Source: Dyadobacter sp. MSC1_007 (lineage in GTDB: Bacteria; Bacteroidota; Bacteroidia; Cytophagales; Spirosomataceae). From it: a stretch of 64,000 nucleotides of DNA. The stretch is taken from contig NZ_JAMOZL010000011.1 of assembly GCF_023667495.1 (NCBI RefSeq), positions 1-64,000 of the forward strand. The letters run 5' to 3'. The notes under the pieces were generated by a model. It saw only the letters and a list, made by a program, of their open reading frames with translations, ran no database searches and was not told where the DNA came from. Each line of letters begins with the position of its first letter. Within the stretch, counting starts at the first letter, position 1. Below are positions 17,921 to 26,243 of this stretch, in pieces. The position numbers and the translations under genes are program-made.

Positions 17921-18820
17921 ATGATACAAATGGAAGAAATTAAAAAATATCCCTTAGGCCAGCTTTTTGGAAGACCTTTTGAAAAAAAGGATTTCGTGAT
18001 ACTCGATAGTCAAGATATATTTCGTCTAATTAATGATGATGCAAACTCCCATGTCCAACAATATCATCAACACGACTTCTATACCCTCTCCTGGTTAGAA
18101 AGCGGACAGTTGCTCCAAAAGCTGGACGGAAAGACATTCACTTTAAGCAAAGGAGATATTTTTGTCGCTTGTCCCGGGCAGGTACATGAGAATGAATTTG
18201 GTCAAGAAGCTCATCAAGTTGAAGGCGGCGCTATTTTATTCTCACCAGAGCTGCTGCAACAGATAAAGCACCAAGCAGCAATTTCAGAACTTACCTTTCT
18301 CGATAATGTTTTCTCCAACCCACGCCTTTCTCTGCCTGATGAAGAACTCGAAACTGTTTTAAGCATCAATGCTATCCTGTTCCGGGAAATGGAGAAAAGG
18401 CTGCCCAACCTGGCCATGGTCAAATCTTTACTTTCAGCAGTTTTATTGTCCATTCAGCAAACAATTGACAACTCCATCATCCAGGCAAATTCGGCCCGGC
18501 ATATTGAGGTTTACAAAAAGTTCAAACACTTGCTGGAACTTCATTTTAAAGAAAATAAAACCCCTGCATTTTATAGCGAACGGCTGCATATGAGCGACAG
18601 GCACCTGAACAGGCTGTTGAAAGAAGCAACCACTAAAACCGCAGCCGATATCATCCTGGGCCGTTCTGTTCTGGAAGCAAGGCGCCTGCTTTGTTTCACA
18701 GAAATGAACATTTCGGAAATAGCCTGGAGTCTGGGCTACCAGGATCCGTCTTATTTTACCAAACTTTTCAAGAAGGCAACCGGGCAGACACCACAAGCCT
18801 ATCGTTTATCCATGTCCTGA
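17921..18820 (+). CDS. AraC family transcriptional regulator
   Basis: 299 residues. The N-terminal cupin sensor (YHQHDFYTLSWLESGQLLQ, LSKGDIFVACPGQVHE) is followed by the two HTH motifs, FYSERLHMSDRHLNRLLKEA and ISEIAWSLGYQDPSYFTKLF, and the tail TGQTPQAYR. It is followed after 80 bp by an SDR and a peroxiredoxin-like gene on the same strand, its probable targets. A truncated AraC C-terminus immediately precedes it. Confidence 0.9.
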   Translation: MIQMEEIKKYPLGQLFGRPFEKKDFVILDSQDIFRLINDDANSHVQQYHQHDFYTLSWLESGQLLQKLDGKTFTLSKGDIFVACPGQVHENEFGQEAHQVEGGAILFSPELLQQIKHQAAISELTFLDNVFSNPRLSLPDEELETVLSINAILFREMEKRLPNLAMVKSLLSAVLLSIQQTIDNSIIQANSARHIEVYKKFKHLLELHFKENKTPAFYSERLHMSDRHLNRLLKEATTKTAADIILGRSVLEARRLLCFTEMNISEIAWSLGYQDPSYFTKLFKKATGQTPQAYRLSMS

Positions 18821-18900
18821 TTTTACCAGACGTCGTCCCGATCATCTTATAAAATGGAGCGATCTAAACAGAACTTTGCCTTGTAAAAAAAGCAAGACAA

Positions 18901-19632
18901 ATGAAAAGTTTAGAAAATAAAGTGGCTGTCATTACAGGTGCCACCTCAGGAATGGCATTGGCAACAGCAAAACGATTTGCGAGCGAAGGCGCTTACGTAT
19001 ACATCACGGGACGTAACCAGGATAAACTGGACCATGCAGTAAAAGCCATTGGCGTCAATGCAAAAGGCATACAAGGGGATGCCGCTAACCTCGCAGACCT
19101 TGACCGTTTATTTGAAACCGTTAAGAAAGAGAAAGGCAAAATTGATATCCTCTACACCAATGCGGCGGCAGGAGATTTTGGTCCGTTAGGGATGATTACA
19201 GAAGAGCATTTTGACAAGCTATTTAATCTGAATGTAAAAGGGGTCGTTTTTGCCGTGCAAAACGCACTGCCGCTTTTCAGTAATGGCGGATCCATTATCA
19301 TGACAGGTTCCATTGCGGCCGTAAAAGGCTTTGCAGGTCTGAGCCTGTATGGAGCCAGCAAAGCCACCCTAAGGTCGTTGGCCAGAACGTGGACAAGCGA
19401 ATTAAAAGACAGAAACATCCGGGTAAACGTAATCAACCCGGGACCAGTTGACTCGGAGTTCTTCAACTCCGGACCACAGGAAGCACAGGATTTTCTGATC
19501 TCCATGGTGCCTATGGGTAGAAAAGGCCTGCCCGAAGAAATTGCGTCAGCTGCATTGTTTCTGGCCTCCGATGCGTCAAGCTTTATCACCGGCATCGAAT
19601 TGTCAGTTGATGGTGGATTGGCGCAAGTATAA
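18901..19632 (+). CDS. Short-chain dehydrogenase/reductase (classical SDR)
   Basis: 243 residues. The cofactor loop is TGATSGMALATAKRF, where the usual TGxxxGIG has Met-Ala in place of Ile-Gly. NAA and the active site S...Y...K (MTGSIAAVKG, YGASK) are present, and the C-terminus FITGIELSVDGGLAQV is classical. Proteins of this type use NADP(H) to interconvert alcohols and ketones. The variant glycine motif is seen in several SDR clusters and does not imply loss of function. Co-transcribed with the peroxiredoxin-like gene 13 nt downstream. Confidence 0.88.
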   Translation: MKSLENKVAVITGATSGMALATAKRFASEGAYVYITGRNQDKLDHAVKAIGVNAKGIQGDAANLADLDRLFETVKKEKGKIDILYTNAAAGDFGPLGMITEEHFDKLFNLNVKGVVFAVQNALPLFSNGGSIIMTGSIAAVKGFAGLSLYGASKATLRSLARTWTSELKDRNIRVNVINPGPVDSEFFNSGPQEAQDFLISMVPMGRKGLPEEIASAALFLASDASSFITGIELSVDGGLAQV

Positions 19633-19645
19633 ACCAGAAATAATA

Positions 19646-20302
19646 ATGAAAAATATATTTGAACTCATACCGAGAAAGAACGGGAAGATACTAACCTACA
19701 ACCTGTTCAAACTAATTCCGCTACTTATAGACAGCTACCGGTTTGGCAATAAATACGGATCCGAATTAAAGCTAAATGAAGGCGACAAAGCGCCCGATTT
19801 CAATATGCCCAATTTATATGGAGAAAACGTAAACCTCTATAATACGCTGGATAGCAAAAGGGTCATACTCATTTTTTACCGGGGTGGCTGGTGTCCTTTT
19901 TGTAATTTGCAGCTCAGGCAATATCAAAACATGATCCCGCTATTCGAAGAGTATAATGCCCGGATTATTGCTGTTTCTCCGGAAATACCCGACCGGAATT
20001 TATCGGAGGAAGAAAAAACGGATCTGAAATACGAGGTGCTAAGTGATGTAGGTAACGGTGTGGCAAGAAGGTTCACAGGAATTTTGAAATACGAAGGAAA
20101 ATCTGCCGAACGGCTGAAAGAACTAGGGATCGACCTGGCTGAGATCAATCAGTCTGAAAGTGGGGAAGTGCCTGTTCCAGCGGTATTTATTATAGATCAA
20201 AATCGAAAAGTAGTATTTGCAAAAAGTGAAGGCGGGGATTACAAAAAGCGCGTCGACCCTCAGGAGGTTTTAGTTGCATTAAAAGGATTGAAGAGAATTT
20301 GA
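19646..20302 (+). CDS. Peroxiredoxin-like (AhpC/TSA family) protein
   Basis: 218 residues from the ATG at 19646; the frame is open further upstream but there overlaps the SDR. The thioredoxin-fold core contains GDKAPDFNMPNLYGENVNLY, then FYRGGWCPFCNLQLRQYQ with a CxxC active site. This is the peroxiredoxin-like AhpC/TSA type that often reduces peroxides through a CPFC motif. It begins 13 nt after the SDR stop and is probably translated from the same mRNA, under the AraC gene upstream. Confidence 0.85.
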   Translation: MKNIFELIPRKNGKILTYNLFKLIPLLIDSYRFGNKYGSELKLNEGDKAPDFNMPNLYGENVNLYNTLDSKRVILIFYRGGWCPFCNLQLRQYQNMIPLFEEYNARIIAVSPEIPDRNLSEEEKTDLKYEVLSDVGNGVARRFTGILKYEGKSAERLKELGIDLAEINQSESGEVPVPAVFIIDQNRKVVFAKSEGGDYKKRVDPQEVLVALKGLKRI

Positions 20303-20540
20303 CTTCTGAAATAAGGAAGATGTCAGGTTAAACTACCAAACGCCTCTCAGATATGATATATTTCAATGTTTGCAGTTCTTTAGAAATTAAACAGATATAG
20401 GAGCAATCTGCGAGAAGAAGGAGCATAAATTCCTAATTCCTCGCATTATCTAAAAAAGAAAATACCCTTATAAAAGACGACTATTGCGTTCAAGCCTAAA
20501 ACCTGGAGGAAATCAATGCTCTTATTTTTACCAAATATGA

Positions 20541-20576
20541 GGAGGCCGTCTCAGAATAAGCTAGGGCCGCCTTTTT
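20541..20576 (+). terminator. Decayed intrinsic terminator after the SDR-peroxiredoxin unit
   Basis: The left arm GGCCGTCTCAG and right arm CTAGGGCCGCC form an imperfect hairpin followed by TTTTT. The arrangement resembles the terminator at 52853-52883 (GCCGCCTCAG/CTGGGGTGGC, TTTTT). It is about 240 bp downstream of the peroxiredoxin-like gene. The 13-mer AGGAGGCCGTCTC recurs at 22957-22969. The rest of 20303-20797 shows no gene. Confidence 0.4.
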
Positions 20577-20797
20577 GCTTTAAAAGCATTTTCGAATGAA
20601 ACTTTGCTTTATTTCGATTAAAACATCTAGACCTTGAGGTAAGTTAACTTTAGCGTTAACAGGCACGCATGTATCCTCTTAAGCTACTTTCTTGCGAATA
20701 TTTTGTGCAATCGGAATCTACCCCATTCGATCTCAACGTTTTGCCGGACACGGAGCATCAATTAACCCTAATCGGACAATTCTTTTTTCGCACTTCC

Positions 20798-21245
20798 CTA
20801 TATGTATGCATAAAGAGTGGGTTTGCAGATTTCAAGCATTTCACAAATTTTTTACCGGGGATTTTTTAGCCTCATAAAGCTGAACGGCTAGTTGTTGCTT
20901 ATCTGCATTGAGTACTTTTGGCCGTCCACCTAAACGAGCACGAGCTCGGGCGGCTGACAAACCGGTCATTGTGCGCTCCTTGATCAGGTTACGTTCGAAC
21001 TCCGACAAAGCTCCGAAAAGACGAAATAGCAATTTGCCTGTTAAAGGAGATGTATCAATGGATCCGGGCAGGCTGCGCAATGCTACCCCCTTATTTTCCA
21101 AATAGGTCACCCAATCAATCAGGTCTTTTAGTGAACGGACCAGTCGGTCCAGCCGCCAAACCATTGATGTATCTCCGGAATGAAGGAATTTTTTAATCTC
21201 GTTGAGCCCATAGCGTTCTGATATGGTGCCACTAATTTTTACGGA
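20798..21245 (-). pseudogene. Serine recombinase (resolvase) remnant
   Basis: The minus strand encodes the resolvase middle: KISGT near 21240, then MVWRLDRLVRSLKDLIDWV and FGALSEFERNLIKERTMTGL, the helix E region. LGGRPKVLNADKQQLAVQLY, the start of the DNA-binding domain, follows. The N-terminal catalytic-serine part is missing. The C-terminal HTH (CEMLEICKPTLYAYI, to a stop at 20798) is present but one frame off, so the readable frame ends early at 20841. The 5' end abuts the last codons of the Crp-like gene. Confidence 0.8.
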
Positions 21246-21804
21246 CCCTGCTCAATGTTTCCTTGGTAATTCCAAGATAGGATGCAATGATACGTAGCGG
21301 AAATCGCTGCAAGAAATCGGGATACTCCCTTACAAAGTCTGCGTAACGGGCGTCCGCGGCAAGGCTGATCGTGGAATTCAAGCGCTTCTGGTTGGCGATC
21401 GAATTTTTCTCTTCCATTATTTGGAGCATCTTCCTTACTGAAGGAATTTGGTCCAGTAAGCAGATGGTATCTGCATGGCTAATGGTAAGCAGTTCGCAAT
21501 TTTCCCAGGCATCAATGTTGTATTTTGATGGCGTCAGCATGACAATGCTTTCCCTGTCGCCCATCCACCAGTTCTCGATGCCCAGTTGTACGACATGCTC
21601 GATTCCCTTCTTATCAACGCTGTACTGCCTCATTGCTCCGCTGACAATAAAACAAAAATGTTTGCAGACATCGCCCTGCTGGAGGAAATACTGGCGCTTT
21701 CTAAGTCTCCTGGCGGAAAAAATCTTTCGGACAAGGTCCTCTTCCTGGTTATTCAAGGGCATGCCGGAGTACCTATTGACATATGAAATCAGTGAGTCAT
21801 GCAT
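21232..21804 (-). CDS. Crp/Fnr family regulator
   Basis: 190 residues from the ATG at 21804 (the frame also has an upstream TTG). It has the cyclic-nucleotide-binding fold (LRKRQYFLQQGDVCKHFCFI, VSGAMRQY) and a C-terminal helix-turn-helix beginning RIIASYLGITKETLSRVRKN. The typical Bacteroidota version continues a few residues past SRIRKK; here it stops within the junction with the resolvase remnant. The DNA-binding helix itself is complete, so it could still function. It is divergent from the damaged SnoaL-like gene. Confidence 0.8.
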   Translation of the reverse strand: MHDSLISYVNRYSGMPLNNQEEDLVRKIFSARRLRKRQYFLQQGDVCKHFCFIVSGAMRQYSVDKKGIEHVVQLGIENWWMGDRESIVMLTPSKYNIDAWENCELLTISHADTICLLDQIPSVRKMLQIMEEKNSIANQKRLNSTISLAADARYADFVREYPDFLQRFPLRIIASYLGITKETLSRVRKN

Positions 21805-22053
21805 AAGGTGAAAATTCAAGGTTGAGCTGCATTGTCATTCGTGATGTTGCTGCCAGTAGCCGCCCTTCCTAAGTCTACATCCAGCACTTACCAAGGGTGG
21901 CATATATACGCCAAGTTGCCGTACCATCAGTGATGAACGAATATACAGAACCGTTGATATTTATCAACGCTCTTTTTTATCATTTGTCATCGCTCAGCGA
22001 CACTACAAGAAAGTAGTTTTGTTGAACAATTATAAATTTAAAAATCAGAACTC

Positions 22054-22479
22054 ATGACACAATCAAAGAATGACATTTCGGGTAATTCAACTGAATGAAA
22101 CAAACAAATCGTGTTGCAGGCCTATGCCTCGCTGAAGGCAGGAAATGTCGCCGGCTACTTCGACAGCATGGCCGATGACATCACGCTCACCTATTTTGGC
22201 AATCACCTGTTCACGGGAACTTACCGCGGCAAGAAGGACATTCTGGACAACTACGTGCCTGTCTTGCTCAATCGCCTCGACGGCCCCATAAAGATCACGG
22301 TTACCAACGCGATTGCAGAGGGCGATCAGGTTTTCGTTGAGGCGGAGGGCGAATCACGAACCAAGGATGGTTTCGACTACAACAACCTCTACGGCATTGT
22401 ACTACGTTTGAAAGATGGAAAGATTACGGAAGTACGCGAGTACATGGACACGGAGCTTGTTAAGGCCATCTTCGGCTGA
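22054..22479 (+). pseudogene. SnoaL-like protein with an in-frame TGA at codon 15
   Basis: The frame from ATG 22054 reads MTQSKNDISGNSTE, then TGA, then NKQIVLQAYASLKAGNVAGY and an intact SnoaL/NTF2 domain to 22479 (DDITLTYFGNHLFTGTYRGK, DQVFVEAEGESRTKDG, LRLKDGKITEVREYMDTE). Everything is in one frame apart from that stop. Translation could still start at GTG 22108 or TTG 22111, giving about 122 residues that lack only the leader helix. A -7-like box TAGTTTTG lies at 22015-22022. It is either a nonsense-mutated gene or one with an alternative start. Confidence 0.7.
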
Positions 22480-22646
22480 CCTCGCAATAACGCGCAACTT
22501 AAAGGGTAACAGGCGTCTCCGACATTCAGATTGAGGTTGCCCGACATAGTATACTGATATCAGTCCAAGTTCAGGGACTCACGACTCGTACACCACAACA
22601 AGAGGCACGATTATAGCACCATATTAAGTAGCGAGGTATGTTAAGG

Positions 22647-22677
22647 ACACCATTCATTAGCTGAGCATGAATGGTGT
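22647..22677. other. Perfect 11 bp hairpin
   Basis: ACACCATTCAT (22647-22657) pairs with ATGAATGGTGT (22667-22677) across a 9 nt loop, about 170 bp after the SnoaL-like gene. No T run follows, so it may be a weak terminator or an RNA/protein binding site. The rest of 22480-23022 has no recognisable gene. Confidence 0.35.
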
Positions 22678-23022
22678 GATACTTTCCTAATGATCTTCTA
22701 CAATACATGTCAACCCCAAGCTCGCCACTAATTCTGATTTTAATGCTTCGAACTCTCTAAGCGTTAAAATGGGATTTAAAAGGGTGATTCTGCCGAATTC
22801 GCCAATCTGCGTACCTTTGTAAGGCCTTTTTTCGTAGTTGTCACCGCACAACCGAAATTCTGCCATGCCAATCCGCGGTTATTTATTGCGGGCTAACTTT
22901 TCATTATCCGCTATTGTTTCATCAACTTCTGTTTTGATTTTTATGAGCACTCTTAAAGGAGGCCGTCTCCCTTAATGCCTCGGCCAATCAAACTAGTAAA
23001 TTACAATTTAAACTGTTTTCTG

Positions 23023-23226
23023 TATCTTTGAAGGACAATTCGATGCCAAAACGCATCAAAACAAGCTAAAGGAATCGGTTACCATTTCGGTTACCGATTT
23101 TGAAAGGAATTTCAACTAGTTGATATACAAGCGTTTTCAACATTCAAATTGTTCCCAGCGGGATCACTTGAAGAAATAACAAAAAGCATCAAAAGCCTGC
23201 AAATCAACAGATTGCAGGCTTTTTTC
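23023..23226 (+). other. Composite element B: -7 box, GGTTACC pair, TTCCCAGCGGGA, terminator
   Basis: A -7-like box TATCTTTG (23023-23030) precedes the direct repeat GGTTACC-N5-GGTTACC (23077-23095, period 12). TTCCCAGCGGGA, an inverted repeat around AGC, is at 23152-23163. A strong terminator follows (AAGCCTGCAA 23193-23202 with TTGCAGGCTT 23212-23221, then Ts). The spacings match element A (1613-1781): 57 nt from second repeat to the AGCGGGA motif in both. It lies about 200 bp (discounting the IS) upstream of the tyrosine recombinase remnant, where an integrase attachment site or control RNA would be expected. Confidence 0.5.
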
Positions 23227-23317
23227 TTTTGCGGATTATGCCAAATATTCAATTTTCCACAAATTTTTAGTGAGTAATGGATCAGTCTGAAAACTTGGGG
23301 GGCGGAGAAAAAAGTAG

Positions 23318-23697
23318 TTGTTTTGCAATGAATCAATATTGAATGCATTGCAAGAGTCTTATTTAGCCCTGTCCGCTTCCTGTTACCTGAGGGTATTCTC
23401 GATTATTTCGAGCTTTCCAAAATCGTTGAAGGCCTCACTGGCCTGCACATCTACCTGGAAGAGAAAAATCTTCCTCCTTCCGAGTTCAAGGATCAAAAAT
23501 TAGAGTCTAAGGGTTTTCTACCTGAGATTTACATTCAGGACTTTCCGATTCGTAATCAAAAGGTTACGCTCTGTATCAAGCGTCGGCGCTGGGAAGTTAA
23601 AGACACTGGCGAGATCATTAGCAGAGACTGGAATGTAGTGCAACAGGGAACTCGGATGACCAAAGAGTTCGCTGATTTTTTAAAAGATTTGTATTGA
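23318..23697 (+). pseudogene. ISAon1-family transposase N-terminal region protein (frameshifted)
   Basis: The first reading frame gives NESILNALQESYLALS, then one base appears to be missing near 23372. The neighbouring frame continues RFLLPEGILDYFELSKIVEG to KRRRWEVKDTGEIISRDWNV and the stop at 23695-23697. Together this is about 125 residues, the normal size of the small first ORF of ISAon1-type elements, which supplies the zinc-binding/N-terminal part of the transposase. With this indel the element probably cannot move by itself. Confidence 0.65.
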
Positions 23698-24676
23698 TAC
23701 CAATCCTATTAGTTGCTCTCAACTGGGCAAATACTTCCATTTGGATGGCAAGCAATTGCAGCAACAGTATAAGGACCATATCAGCGATTACAAAGACTGG
23801 GACCAGCGCGAGCATGCTGCTGAATGGCTTTTGTACCCAGAAAACACAGGCGCCTATCTAAGCATTGATGAGACGTCACTCTCGAATGGTGAGCTTTATA
23901 CAATTGTGACTAATAAGGCAGCCAAGGGCCGCAAAGGCTCATTAGTGGCTATGGTGAAAGGTACGCAAGCCAGTTCGGTCATCGAGGTTTTGAGAAAAAT
24001 CCCAAAGCGCATCCGTGGCAAAGTACGGGAAGTCACACTGGATATGGCCGCTAACATGGGGATAATCGTAAGCCGTTGTTTTCCAAAGGCAGCAAAAGTC
24101 ATTGATCGATTCCATGTCCAGAAATTAGCATACGACGCCGTCCAGGAAATCAGGATACAACATCGTTGGCAGGCTTTGGATCAAGAAAATCAGGCTATTG
24201 AAGCTGCCAGGCAATCCGGCGTGGTTTACCAGCCTGAGATTCTTGCCAATGGCGATACGCTCAAACAGCTGCTTGTCAGGAGCAGGTACTTGCTTTTCAA
24301 GCACCATGATAAGTGGACCGCCTCGCAGGTTCAGCGTTCCAGGCTGCTTTTCGAGCGTTACCCGCTTATCGAGCAGGCTTACAGGCTGGCAACAGGTCTA
24401 GGAACTGTTTTTCGGGTTTGTAAATCCAAAGAGCAGGCATTTAAAAGGCTGGCGCTGTGGTATAATGCAGTGGAAGATTGCGGCCTGGATTCCTTCAAAA
24501 CCGTCGCCAGGTCGATCCAGACGCATTATCTGGACATTCTCAACTTTTTCAACAACAGAAGTACGAACGCTTCGGCTGAGTCCTTTAATGCCAAGATCAA
24601 GGCATTCAGGTCATCATCCAGGGGTGTGAGGGATATTCCGTTCTTCCTATTCAGGCTCACAAAAGTTTATGCTTAA
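23684..24676 (+). CDS. ISAon1-family transposase (DDE catalytic part)
   Basis: The frame opens right after a stop at 23681 and has no ATG before the conserved core: NPISCSQLGKYFHLDGKQLQ overlaps the end of the first ORF. The core then shows the DDE-type RNase H domain: AYLSIDETSLSNGELY (first Asp), ITLDMAANMG (second Asp) and STNASAESFNAKIKAFRS with the catalytic Glu. IDRFHVQKLA is family-typical. Expression therefore seems to need a +1 shift from the first ORF or a non-ATG start; the frame is otherwise intact to 24676. Confidence 0.8.
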   Translation, partial: KICIDTNPISCSQLGKYFHLDGKQLQQQYKDHISDYKDWDQREHAAEWLLYPENTGAYLSIDETSLSNGELYTIVTNKAAKGRKGSLVAMVKGTQASSVIEVLRKIPKRIRGKVREVTLDMAANMGIIVSRCFPKAAKVIDRFHVQKLAYDAVQEIRIQHRWQALDQENQAIEAARQSGVVYQPEILANGDTLKQLLVRSRYLLFKHHDKWTASQVQRSRLLFERYPLIEQAYRLATGLGTVFRVCKSKEQAFKRLALWYNAVEDCGLDSFKTVARSIQTHYLDILNFFNNRSTNASAESFNAKIKAFRSSSRGVRDIPFFLFRLTKVYA

Positions 24677-24851
24677 TGTCCCCCCAGAAATTCTGCTTGA
24701 TCCTGAGTAATTCGGTGAGTTCAACAATCTGCAAATTTTACTCACCAGAATTGCTGTAACTCATTGTTTAACAACCTGTTTACGCCGTAAACATCTTGTG
24801 CTGAAACGGCTTGCAAGGCTACTTTTGTTCAACTTTTAACCTGAAAAAGGT

Positions 24852-25290
24852 ATGAAAACAAAGATCAGTCTGCTTTTCTATTTGAAGAAGCCGAAGAATT
24901 ATCAAAAAGGGCCAGTGCCTATTTACTTGCGTATTACGGTTGAAAGAAAAAAGAGCAGAATTCACAACCGGGCGAGAATGCGAGCCTGGCAGGTGGAATG
25001 CGATCGCTGGAAGGGTTACCGGTGCGAAGGAAGCCGTGAAGTCGGTAAATGCCTATCTTGGCAACTTAGAACAGCAATTACTGGACGCACACGCCGCGCT
25101 GGTGCGTGACGATGCATTGATCACGGCGGAAACGATCAAAAACAAATTTCTGGGCATAGGTCCTAAGCAGCGGCGGCGCTTACTAATGGACGTGATCGCT
25201 GACCACAACGAGCGTATGAAGGCGCTGGTAGGCCAATAATATGCTATTGAAAGCGTCTCGAAATAAAATTGTATCACCCAACTACCGCTG
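24852..25290 (+). pseudogene. Tyrosine recombinase remnant, N-terminal part
   Basis: The start MKTKISLLFYLKKPKNYQ and the Arm-DNA-binding strand GPVPIYLRITVERKK are typical of Bacteroidota site-specific integrases. The frame is lost between about 24950 and 24975. The neighbouring frame continues AEFTTGRECEPGRWN and KEAVKSVNAYLGNLEQQL, the core-binding region. Two in-frame TAA codons (25237-25239 and about 25270) stand where family members have coding residues. No catalytic domain remains here; a matching C-terminal piece lies at 36063-36242. Confidence 0.8.
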
Positions 25291-25529
25291 CGCGCTCATT
25301 TGGATCTGGCCCTGCAGGGCGGCCTCACTCGAAACTCGTTTAGACTGAACTGTCCCATTAGCCTTCATGAAGATTGTTCAGGTTTTTATCAAAAACGTAA
25401 TCCTAAGCGTCCTAAACAAAAAATGAAGTATCATATAGCATTTTGTAGTAAGGGAAGACACTTCACTAGCGGAAACTCAAACATCCAACTTGACGAATAC
25501 AACGGGACATGGAAAAACAAAACCAGTAT

Positions 25530-26243
25530 TTAATCCTTTATTTTTGTCTGGACCGCTTTTAAGAAACCGGCTTTGAAAAGTCTCCCCAAAGGAAGTGCTT
25601 TGTCAGCCAGGACCACTTGATCAGCATTATAGCTTGAAATTTTATCCAGCGAAATAATAAATGATTTGTGAATTCTTGCAAACAAATTCAGCGGCAGCTT
25701 CTCTTCCAAGTAGCCTAGCTTTTCAGACGCTATATAGAATTTATCTTTTGTATGTACTTTGATGTAATCGGCCAGTCCTTCAATGTAAAGGATATCCCTC
25801 AAAAAAATTTTGACTTGCTCCCTGCCTACTTTGAAAAACATATAGGCGTCGTCCACGCTTTTCCAGGTCTCGTTTGTAGCGGCCTGGCTGTTGCGGTAAT
25901 GCATAAATTTAGCGATCGCTTTCATAAAACGCTCCCGGGTAAGCGGCTTGACCAGATAGTCGAAAACTTCCATTTCGAATGCGTCCGCAGCGTATTCACG
26001 GTAAGCGGTCGTAAGGATGATTTTTGGAGTGGACTTCAACGACCTCAATAGTTCTAGGCCTGATATTTTAGGCATCCGTATATCCAGAAAAACGAGGTCG
26101 ACTGGATATTTTTGCAGAAAAGTAAACGCATCCAGGGCATTATCCAATGAAGCGACGAGCTCAAAACCTTCCAGGCCCGACAGATGCATTTTGATTAGTT
26201 CTCTTGCCGGCTCTTCGTCATCAACTATCAAACATCTGATCAT
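25530..26243 (-). CDS. LytTR family response regulator
   Basis: 237 residues. The receiver domain has acidic residues DDEE at 8-11 and the phospho-acceptor Asp54 in VFLDIRMPKISG. The C-terminal LytTR DNA-binding domain (VGREQVKIFLRDILYIEGLA, FARIHKSFIISLDKISSYNA, ADKALPLGRLFK) follows. It overlaps the kinase gene's 3' end by 23 nt, so the pair is translationally coupled. LytTR proteins bind promoter direct repeats; an inverted repeat upstream of the kinase gene may be involved in control. Confidence 0.92.
   Translation of the reverse strand: MIRCLIVDDEEPARELIKMHLSGLEGFELVASLDNALDAFTFLQKYPVDLVFLDIRMPKISGLELLRSLKSTPKIILTTAYREYAADAFEMEVFDYLVKPLTRERFMKAIAKFMHYRNSQAATNETWKSVDDAYMFFKVGREQVKIFLRDILYIEGLADYIKVHTKDKFYIASEKLGYLEEKLPLNLFARIHKSFIISLDKISSYNADQVVLADKALPLGRLFKAGFLKAVQTKIKD

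Larger units (their letters stand above)
23279..24703 (+). mobile_element. ISAon1-family (ISL3-like) insertion sequence, 1425 bp
   Basis: Imperfect terminal inverted repeats begin GGATCA at 23279 and end TGATCC at 24703; both share a run of six Gs/Cs about 20 nt inside. The element is flanked by a perfect 8 bp direct repeat TGAGTAAT (23271-23278 and 24704-24711), the target duplication size of the ISL3 family. It carries an N-terminal-region ORF and the transposase. It landed between composite element B and the recombinase remnant. Confidence 0.85.

Noticed and set aside
20669..20877. Two short plus-strand frames
   Set aside because: They lie partly opposite the decayed resolvase C-terminus and have no protein character.
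22054..22098. TGA read as selenocysteine
   Set aside because: There is no downstream stem-loop of SECIS type, SnoaL proteins are not known selenoproteins, and a nonsense mutation is simpler.
23131..23166. tRNA-like 3' end (TTCAAAT, then CCAGCGGGATCAC)
   Set aside because: The T-stem is mismatched and no 5' part of a tRNA is nearby, so it cannot be called a tRNA.
25300..25533. 77-codon frame after the integrase remnant
   Set aside because: It starts on a non-ATG codon, has no motif, and fills the scar between the integrase remnant and the LytTR gene.
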